64,000 nucleotides of DNA from Ryuthela nishihirai (lineage: Eukaryota; Arthropoda; Arachnida; Araneae; Heptathelidae). Below the pieces are notes generated by a model. That model was not told where the DNA came from. It worked only from the letters and a program-made list of their open reading frames with translations, and did no database searches. The stretch is taken from NCBI GenBank assembly GCA_038380435.1, contig JAWZYU010000013.1, positions 12,909,901 to 12,973,900 of the forward strand. The letters run 5' to 3'. A program made the position numbers and the translations under genes. Positions 57,721-64,000 of the stretch are shown here, piece by piece (positions within the stretch are counted from its first letter, which is position 1; the number at the start of each line of letters is the position of its first letter).

Positions 57721-58435
57721 GTTATGCAGCTGAACTGAACTGCGCCGAATGTCGTGTCACGACTCCGATGACGATTAATGTCGATCTTCAGCAGAGGAGA
57801 TCGCTTAGACCCCTTAACAAGACTCACCATTGCTTAGATGAAATAACAGGTTCGCGGATTGTTACACCCGTACCCAGGTATGCCTCAGACTTGCTGCGTT
57901 AAGGGATGTGTAGAGATATGTCCAACAATTGACGCACGAGAGTTGTATAGGGACGACACAGTTTATTCCCATTTATGTACAATCACGTGCTGGGGATGCG
58001 CTCGACTCGGTAGGCCTTTGCCTGCTGCAAACAAATCATGCCATGAGGTGGAGAACCGCCCTTTGCAGATTCTCGCTTTGCTGACCTCAAACTCGGCGAA
58101 AGGATATTTAATCCTCGTCTGCTATTAGGTTCACGCAGAACCCTCCTCAGTGCACACAGAATTGTACTCGGTTCACCAAGAACCGAACCTTGATTCTCAC
58201 ATAGAATCGAATCCTCTCCTTAAGGGTTTTGTTCGAGAAAGAGAGACGGCGTCCCTCGACGCGTGTTCAAACGTCCTCTCCCTGTTCGACAGCGACGCTC
58301 AAGACTGCTGTTTTATTATTGCCCAGCTCGCGCCCGAGACTGGTTGTAAATGGTCGTAAAAGGTCTTACGACTTCTCGCGCCTGTGCTGGCAGCCAGTCT
58401 CAGAACCGAAAACTACAGCTAGGAGTCACATCCCC
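57721..58435 (+). mobile_element. R5 dispersed repeat, copy 2 (LTR candidate)
   Basis: Second copy of the repeat at 31.6-32.2 kb, same orientation. It is about 90 bases longer because of an extra segment near 58130-58200 in which AGAACC/AGAATCG-type motifs repeat. Non-coding; the only long frames are chance ones. Confidence 0.75.
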
Positions 58436-58450
58436 AAAATAAAAAAAAAA

Positions 58451-58641
58451 TAAATACCCCCTCAAGCAGCTGCTTGCCACAGAGGTCTGACAGGAGCCTG
58501 TCAGTATATGTGCCATAGTAGAAGGTCTGTGAGAATGACAGGACCTCAGCAGAAAACACATAAATCCATGCCTTACCCGAGGCTCAAACCCAGGTCCCTT
58601 AGATCAGTAGCCAAGCGCGCTAACCACTCGGCCACGGGACG
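58451..58641 (-). mobile_element. SINE2, well preserved
   Basis: Minus-oriented. The 3' end is at the left (TAAATACCCCCTCAAGCAGC), then GGTCTGACAGGAGCCTGTCA, GCCATAGTAGAAGGTCTGTG, and a head with GGCTCAAACCCAGGTCCC and GCGCGCTAACCACTCGGCCA, i.e. intact-looking A-box arm and near-intact B box. Confidence 0.9.
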
Positions 58642-59056
58642 ATAGCCCTTCCAAAAGCACACTTAATACATAAAAATATTTACAACAGCAAAAATACAAT
58701 AACAATGCAGCAATAAATAAATACATTAGAGAGATATGACAGAGGGAGGAACAGTGTAGCCACTTGCACGAACAGAAAACATTCTCTTAATGTGGAGCAC
58801 TTAACATTAATGAAAAGTTAGTCTGTTGTGAAATATTCATTCAGATTGAAAAATGGCTTCATTACCTACAGTACCTGTTGTTCCCAATAAATCCCGCTGA
58901 AGATAATCTTATGCTGTTAATATTTAAAAACTTGAGTTTTCTCTGGAAAGTGAGATCTGTTTCTGACAATCCTCTCTGTATGTTATCAAAAAATATGACA
59001 CCAAAAATTGCCTCTGAATAGGAAGTTAAGAGAATAAAAGTATCTCTTTCTTAAAC
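58642..59056. other. AT-rich stretch, nothing recognised
   Basis: No element recognised before the TTAA-flanked element. Confidence 0.5.
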
Positions 59057-59060
59057 TTAA

Positions 59061-59951
59061 CCCTTTCAGCCCTGAATTTTTTATATGAAAAAATATAAAT
59101 TTTTTTGATCATCAATAATTGAATGTAAGGCATACAAGGACTCCTCTACTAAGTTTGAGCGGGTTTCCGCCATAGGTTCAGAGACTATGAAATCGTGGCA
59201 ATGACACAATTTCCACCATCAGGTCTTAGAGATAAAAATGGAAGCATATTTTTTATTCATTTTAAATAATGTTTTTATACAAAGATCTTATCAAATTATT
59301 TCGTGTGAAAATTTTTGAAACAATTTTTAAATTTCGATTTTAAATCGGTACTTACCAAACATGGTGTTCAGGTTATTAGCATTCATCTTGAATAGCGGAA
59401 CAATACGGGTCACTCAGATATGTAAACACTCACTTCTTGTTGAACCATGTCATGAAATGTGATTCACATACTTTGTAGAGGTGACATCTAGTGCTTTGTG
59501 GTGAAATATCCATTGCTGTTTATTACATTTGTTATCACAAATTGCCAAATTTTCGAAATAATTACGTTAAACATACCTCCGAATATCAAGTGCCACTTAT
59601 ATTTAATGCTATTCCAAAAGAATTACTAAATATAGATTCTTTTAGAAGACTTAAAATGGAATTAAAAAATTATTTGGTGTTTTCTATTTAGCTAATTATT
59701 ATGTGTTGTGTTTTGTGGATTTATTTGATGTACACCATTTTTGTGGCTGAATGATCTATGTTTAACTTAATTTATTCATTTTCCTGCAGATAAGCTATTT
59801 AGCTTTGCGGGTCAAAGTGTAAATGTATTTGTATTCCTTACTCTTATGAATAAAAATTATATTCTTAAAAACAAAAAAACTAGATACTCAGCCAGTATCT
59901 AGAACTCTTTATATATTAAGGTGGCAAATGCCACCGGCAGGGCCGAAAGGG
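59061..59951. mobile_element. piggyBac-type TTAA-flanked non-autonomous element
   Basis: The ends are CCCTTTCAGCCCTG (59061-59074) and CAGGGCCGAAAGGG (59938-59951), inverted repeats with one mismatch, each flanked by TTAA (59057-59060 and 59952-59955). TTAA duplication and CCCTTT ends are typical of piggyBac-type elements. Near the right end lie two small perfect hairpins, CTAGATACT/AGTATCTAG and GGTGGCA/TGCCACC. No transposase. The interior contains a LINE 3' fragment, so the element was larger or was invaded after insertion. Confidence 0.75.
59491..59880 (+). pseudogene. Jockey/CR1-like LINE 3' fragment inside the TTAA element
   Basis: Codons up to 59691 encode RNNYVKHTSEYQ, FNAIPKELLN and FRRLKMELKNYL, the C-terminal block that ends many Jockey/CR1-group polymerases, followed by a stop, an untranslated end with CTGCAGATAAGCTATTTAGC and GAATAAAAATTATATTC, and an A-rich tail. 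All upstream domains are missing (5' truncation). It resembles the C-terminus of the decayed LINE at 11.9 kb and shares its 3' end with 50.96 kb. Confidence 0.8.
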
Positions 59952-59984
59952 TTAATATTAACTATCATTTATAATTATATATAT

Positions 59985-60352
59985 ACTAGCAGATTTTCCC
60001 GGTGTTGTTCGGGTGTGAAACTCTAGAATATAGAATAGGCGGCACTCCCACGTCGCAAACTTTCATTTCACGTAAATATCATTACGATCGATCTCCTCCC
60101 CCTCCGGTTAAAATTTTCTCCCTCTCTTTTAGGGGAGGAAAGAAATGGATATAGTTCGAGGTACCCATAATCCTCTCCACGTCAAAATTTTCTAAACCAA
60201 ATATCGGAATTTCCTCGCTCAGAAAATCGAACTTTTCAAATCACTTCTTACCCACCAGAGTTCCTCGGCTACAGTTTGCCAGGCATAAGGAACTTTATAG
60301 CAAAAGAAATTAACTATGTTCTGAGGTGTATAAAAAATGTAAAGGTACAAAA
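59985..60352 (+). mobile_element. R4 repeat, left part (split by later insertions)
   Basis: Begins ATATACTAGCAGATTTTCCC with CGGTGTTGTTCGGG and contains AACTTTCATTTCACG and CTCTTTTAGGGGAGGAAAG blocks like those in the R3 repeat at 22.5-22.9 kb. The presumed right part lies at 63160-63376; SINE2 and an RTE-like LINE lie between. Confidence 0.5.
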
Positions 60353-60375
60353 AAATTATTATTATTATTCAACAA

Positions 60376-60560
60376 AATGGCTGAATGGTTAGCGCGCTTG
60401 GCTACCTGATCTATGGGACCTGGGTTCGAATCCGGTAAGGCATGAGTGTTTGCAATGTCTTTCTGCTGAGTTCCTGTCATCCTCTCAGATCTTCTACTGT
60501 GGCATATAAACTGACAGGCCCCTGTCAGACCTCCGTGGCAAGCAGCTGCTTGAGGAGGTA
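60376..60560 (+). mobile_element. SINE2, plus strand
   Basis: Head GGCTGAATGGTTAGCGCGCT and B box GGTTCGAATCC, body CATGAGTGTTTGCAATGTCT, CTGAGTTCCTGTCATCCTC, 3' end CAGACCTCCGTGGCAAGCAG plus CTGCTTGAGGAGG, then a TTTA-type tail to about 60590. The 3' end resembles the terminus of the RTE-like LINE that starts just downstream. Confidence 0.9.
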
Positions 60561-60672
60561 TTTATTTATTATTTTTTATTTGTTAGTTTTGCATATGTTT
60601 CAAAATTAAGTTAACGATTTTAATTTCCGATACGAATTTAGTTTTTGAATCTGGTGTTCTGCTCGTGCTTAA

Positions 60673-63094
60673 TTAAATGACTTCAATATCCACGGACGCT
60701 CGCGCTCTTCACCCAACAAACTGAAGAATGAGTTGATCACGCGAAATCAGAAAGAAATTAGTTTCATGCACACTTATTACAAACACCGCGACATACATAA
60801 GTACACATGGGTTTCACCTGATGGGCTGCATAAGAATATGATTGATTACATATTAATTAACAGCAAATGGGCTAGTTCTGTTAGGAATACCAGGGCATAT
60901 AGGGGAGCTGAAATTGGATCTGACCATTACCTTGTTAAAAGTGTGTTGCAACTTAAACTTAAAAAGTATTGTGCTAAAGTTAAAAAATTTATCTTTAATA
61001 CTGAAGCTCTGAAAGATCCAGTTATAGCCAAAGCTTACCATGAAAGGTTACTTAGTCATTATGACAGTCATGGTTTGCTTACTACTGAAGTTGAGGAAGA
61101 ATGGGATCATTTTAAACAGGCTTTTTTGGAAACTAACAGTAATCTTTTAGGAAAAAAGGAGCAGAGGAAACAGAATTATCTGAGTGATAAGGCACTTGAG
61201 CTTATTTCGGAAAGAAAGAACTGCAGGAATGTCTTTAATCAATACCCTACTAGTCCTAATAGAAAGCATTACAGAGAGCTTAATAAACGTGTAAAGGATC
61301 AGTTAGCTGCTGATAAGAATCTTTGGTTTGATGACTTGGCTGACAAAGCCGAGGAAGCAGTTAGACAGCACAACAGCAGAGAGCTGTACCGGATAGTTAA
61401 TGTTTTGGGTGGTAGAAAACGGACAGGTATACAAGGATTGAAGGATAAACAAGGTAAGGTTATAGAAGGGGAGGATTCTGTCATGGCTAGGTGGGCTGAG
61501 CATTTCAGTGATGTTCTAAACAATGTAGTTAGTTCTACTCCCATTGTTTACAATGATGATAGATGCATTGGTGGCTTTAATGTTGGTCCTATAACACAAT
61601 CTGAAGTTATTTTGGCTGTTTCTAAACTTAAACTACATAAATCTCCAGGGGTAGATGAAATTACTACGGAAATGCTTAGAGCTGGGAATGTTTCGGTTAC
61701 CACTTGGACGACTGAAATTTTGAATATCTTTGATGATAAAGGCATGGTTCCTAAGGATTTTACCAGAGCTATTGTTATCCCTATTTTCAAGAAGTGATCG
61801 CAGTTCTTGTGATAACTATAGGGGTATCAGCCTACTCTCTGTTCCAGGGAAAGTTCTTTCCATGATTGTGCTTAATAGAATTAAGAATCTGGTTGACAGG
61901 CAATTGCGTGATGAGCAATGTGGATTCAGAAGTGGTAGGGGATGTGTGGATCAGATATTTTCACTTAGGCAGATTCTTGAGAAATGTTTAGAGTTTCAGA
62001 AACCTTTGGTTGCTAGCTTTGTTGATTTCAAAAAGGCTTTCGGCTCTGTTGATCGCCATAATTTGTGGTTGATTGTGAGATCAAATGGTATACCAGACCA
62101 GTTAGTTAACATAATGAAAGCTCTCTATAATAGCACTGAGTCGTGTGTGAGAGTTGGTAAGGCTTGTAACAGTTGGTTTAGCATTACTTCTGGTGTTCGA
62201 CAAGGGTGCATTTTGTCTCCTTTTCTCTTTAGTTTGGTTGTTGATTATGTTATGCGAAATTCACTTCAATGGAGAGATGTTGGCCTTAAATGGACTGGAG
62301 ATACGAAAATTTCTGATTTAGATTATGCTGATGATTTAGTCCTTTTGGCAAATGATGTTGATGAGAAGAACTCTTTCATTCGAGCTGTTGATTAGACTGG
62401 TAGTAGAGTAGGTTTGGTTATAAACAGAGAGAAAACTAAAGTGATGAAAATTGGTCAGACAGGCTGTGATTCAGTTAATCTGAATGGTTGCAGTCTTGAG
62501 CAGGTGTCACAGCTTAATTATCTTGGGAGCTATGTAGCAGATAATGGTGATGTGCGGCATGAGATTAACAGACGAATAGGGATTGCTGCCGGGACTTTTA
62601 AGAATCTATGGAGAGTGTGGAGAAATAGGCGTATACACATAAAGACTAAAATTAGACTGTATAATAGTTTGGTTCTTTGTAGGGTTAGTTATGGTAGTGA
62701 AACTTGGACGCTGTGTAAACAAGATAACAGGAAACTAGATGCTTTTGATTCCAGATGCTTACGCAGTATCTTGGGCATTAGGTGGTTCAACTTTGTAACT
62801 AATAATGAGGTTAGGCAAAGGAGTCTGCAACCTCCTTTAAGCAGCATATTGTGCAGAGAGAGACTCCGTTGGTTTGGCCATGTTGCCTGTATGAATAATT
62901 ATAGATTGGCGAATAAAGTTATGAACAGTGTGCCTAAAGGCCTCAGAAAGAAGGGGAGACCAAGGATGCTGTGGGCAGACAATGTCAAACAGGACCTTGT
63001 TAGAATTGGTGTGCAGTGGCCAGATGCAATAGATGTAGCTCTGGATAGACTTGCTTGGAGAACTAAATTGCACGGTCTGGTTGGACCTCCGTAG
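60673..63094 (+). pseudogene. Endonuclease/reverse transcriptase of the RTE-like LINE (frameshift and stop)
   Basis: The polyprotein nicks target DNA and copies LINE RNA into it. Visible parts: the end of an APE-type endonuclease (YTWVSPDG at about 60802, IDYILI, and the SDH motif at about 60919-60927); a linker; KSPGVDEITTEML near 61640; VIPIFKK at 61774-61794; then a one-base frame change, with NYRGISLLSVPGK continuing in the next frame. Polymerase motifs FVDFKKAFGSVDR (about 62020), GVRQGCILSPFLFSL (about 62193) and the intact catalytic YADD (62324-62335) follow. A TAG at 62393-62395 interrupts the frame before INREKTKVMKIG. The C-terminal part holds YGSETWTL and RLRWFGHV and stops at 63094. 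With 5' truncation, one frameshift and one stop it cannot make full protein. Confidence 0.9.
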
Positions 63095-63118
63095 CCCATG
63101 GCTGCTTGATGATGATGA
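60673..63118 (+). mobile_element. RTE-like LINE, 5'-truncated, with (GAT)n tail
   Basis: The longest LINE copy here. It enters within the endonuclease (DFNIHGR near 60679), runs through the reverse transcriptase and C-terminal domain, and ends GGACCTCCGTAGCCCATGGC, TGCTTGATGATGATGATTCC. A short tandem-repeat tail instead of poly(A) is typical of the RTE clade. The 5' boundary is approximate. Three other copies in the window share its 3' end. Confidence 0.88.
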
Positions 63119-63159
63119 TTCCTTATTTCAACTATATTGATGGCAACAGTTATTTTGAA

Positions 63160-63376
63160 TAAATTTCAACCTTTGATGTTAAGTCTATGGAAATTTTGAG
63201 AAATTCAGTCCCACCGAGCCCAATTTCGGTTGACCCCAGCGGGTTCGCACGTAGCCTATATATTCTTCCCCTGGGTGAAGGGACTGTTCGTGCAAAGGTT
63301 GAAGCCTCGAGCCGTTCTAGGGCTCGAGTGCATTAGCGGACAGACACGCAAACTTTCTGCTTTATATATTAGATAG
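63160..63376 (+). mobile_element. R4 repeat, right part
   Basis: Contains GACCCCAGCGGGTTCGCACG, GCGGACAGACACGCAAACTT and ends TTTATATATTAGATAGGG. Together with 59985-60352 it appears to be the other end of one older element, since both outer edges are TATATA-rich and the insertions sit between them. Family not identified. Confidence 0.45.
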
Positions 63377-63394
63377 GGATTTCATATATATATA

Positions 63395-63845
63395 CAGGGT
63401 GAATCTGAAAAAGTGGGCACAACTTTACGGGGTGGTAGAACACAGCTATACGAGCAATATTCGTCATAGAATGTATGGTCGGAACGCAAGCGGTGAGAAG
63501 TTAAAAGGTAGTTTTCCACTGTCACATTTAAAGAATGAACACAAGAAGGAGAGGAGATACGTCAGAAAACATTTTATTAACAGGAATGTACTTGAGGTAC
63601 ATGCTCAAAGAAATTGCTCAAAAAGTGCAAATCCGCCATTTCGTGGTTAGTATAACCAGCCATCCTCTCGGCAATCCACGGTAAAAATGCCGTTGGGTGC
63701 GAGGACCGACCGTTTTAAATCATTTCCAACGCCACCTACCGGCTCGCCGTTTGCGCTCCGACCATACATTCTATGACGAATATTGCTCGTGTAGCTGCGT
63801 TCTACCACCCCGTAAAGTTGTGCCCACTTTTTCAGATTCACCCTG
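63395..63845. mobile_element. MITE with ~100-bp terminal inverted repeats and TA flanks
   Basis: CAGGGTGAATCTGAAAAAGT at 63395 is mirrored by the sequence ending at 63845, and about 100 bases of the arms match with roughly five differences. TA lies at 63393-63394 and 63846-63847, as expected for Tc1/mariner-type TA target duplication. The interior of about 240 bases has no transposase. Frames at both ends (MNLKK/VNLKK WAQLYGVVE) are just the two inverted arms read in opposite strands. Confidence 0.88.
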
Positions 63846-64000
63846 TATATGGATGCTAATATGTAACTAATGTATATCAACTAATTGTAACTTCTCCTTT
63901 GGATAAGCTACACCGAGATTCACGGAGAACTTATTAACCTTATTTTAATTCTTCTCTATAGACTCTGTGTGCTATTTATAAGAAGTATGTACCGTAATTC

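Noticed and set aside
60733..61797. Intact 354-codon gene
   Set aside because: It begins at a non-ATG codon inside a truncated LINE endonuclease and ends at a frameshift; the polymerase continues in the next frame.
63399..63880. Two opposed frames with similar peptides (LKKWAQLYGVVE...)
   Set aside because: They are the two inverted arms of a MITE read from opposite strands, not a gene pair.

Overview
This is eukaryotic, almost certainly metazoan, DNA made of intergenic or intronic sequence packed with transposable elements. There is no operon-like layout, rRNA or intact host gene. Intact-looking frames lie inside repeats or are short chance frames. Relics of RTE-like and Jockey/CR1-like LINEs, a Tc1-like and a mariner-like transposase, a TTAA-flanked piggyBac-type element, a TA-flanked MITE and two tRNA-derived SINE families fit an arthropod best (chelicerate or crustacean would be my guess). 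The sequence alone does not fix the taxon.

Layout. 0-11 kb: a 262-bp element with perfect 33-bp inverted ends, a nested pair of SINE1 copies, a 21-bp perfect palindrome, a duplicated SINE1 cluster, a fold-back repeat (R3), a SINE2 and a purine-rich tract. 11.6-14.8 kb: a decayed, nearly full-length LINE on the minus strand. 16-28 kb: more SINE1 copies, a second R3, a 5'-truncated RTE-like LINE and a SINE1 with a threefold 164-bp internal duplication. 28.7-29.3 kb: eight 76-bp tandem units, each able to form a hairpin. 31-35 kb: a 0.63-kb dispersed repeat (R5), a Tc1-like transposase relic split by a SINE1, and another truncated RTE-like LINE. 41.36-44.89 kb: a 3.5-kb minisatellite of a 27-bp unit, open in several frames on both strands. 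45-47 kb: a mariner relic and a SINE1 inserted into an older SINE1. 47.7-56.5 kb: mostly unannotatable unique sequence. 56.6-56.8 kb: a cluster of transcription-factor-like sites. 57-64 kb: nested mobile DNA, namely R5, SINE2, a TTAA element carrying a LINE 3' end, an older repeat split by SINE2 plus the longest RTE-like LINE, and a MITE with ~100-bp inverted ends.

How the parts relate. SINE1 is a ~385-bp family with RNA polymerase III A and B boxes and a tRNA-Met-like head. Its 3' end is made of AACCC units rather than poly(A), and most well-preserved copies have 10-14-bp target-site duplications. SINE2 is a shorter tRNA-headed family whose 3' end resembles the 3' end of the RTE-like LINE here, suggesting that LINE supplied its retrotransposition machinery. 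All assignments come from reading motifs by eye; no database or alignment program was used.
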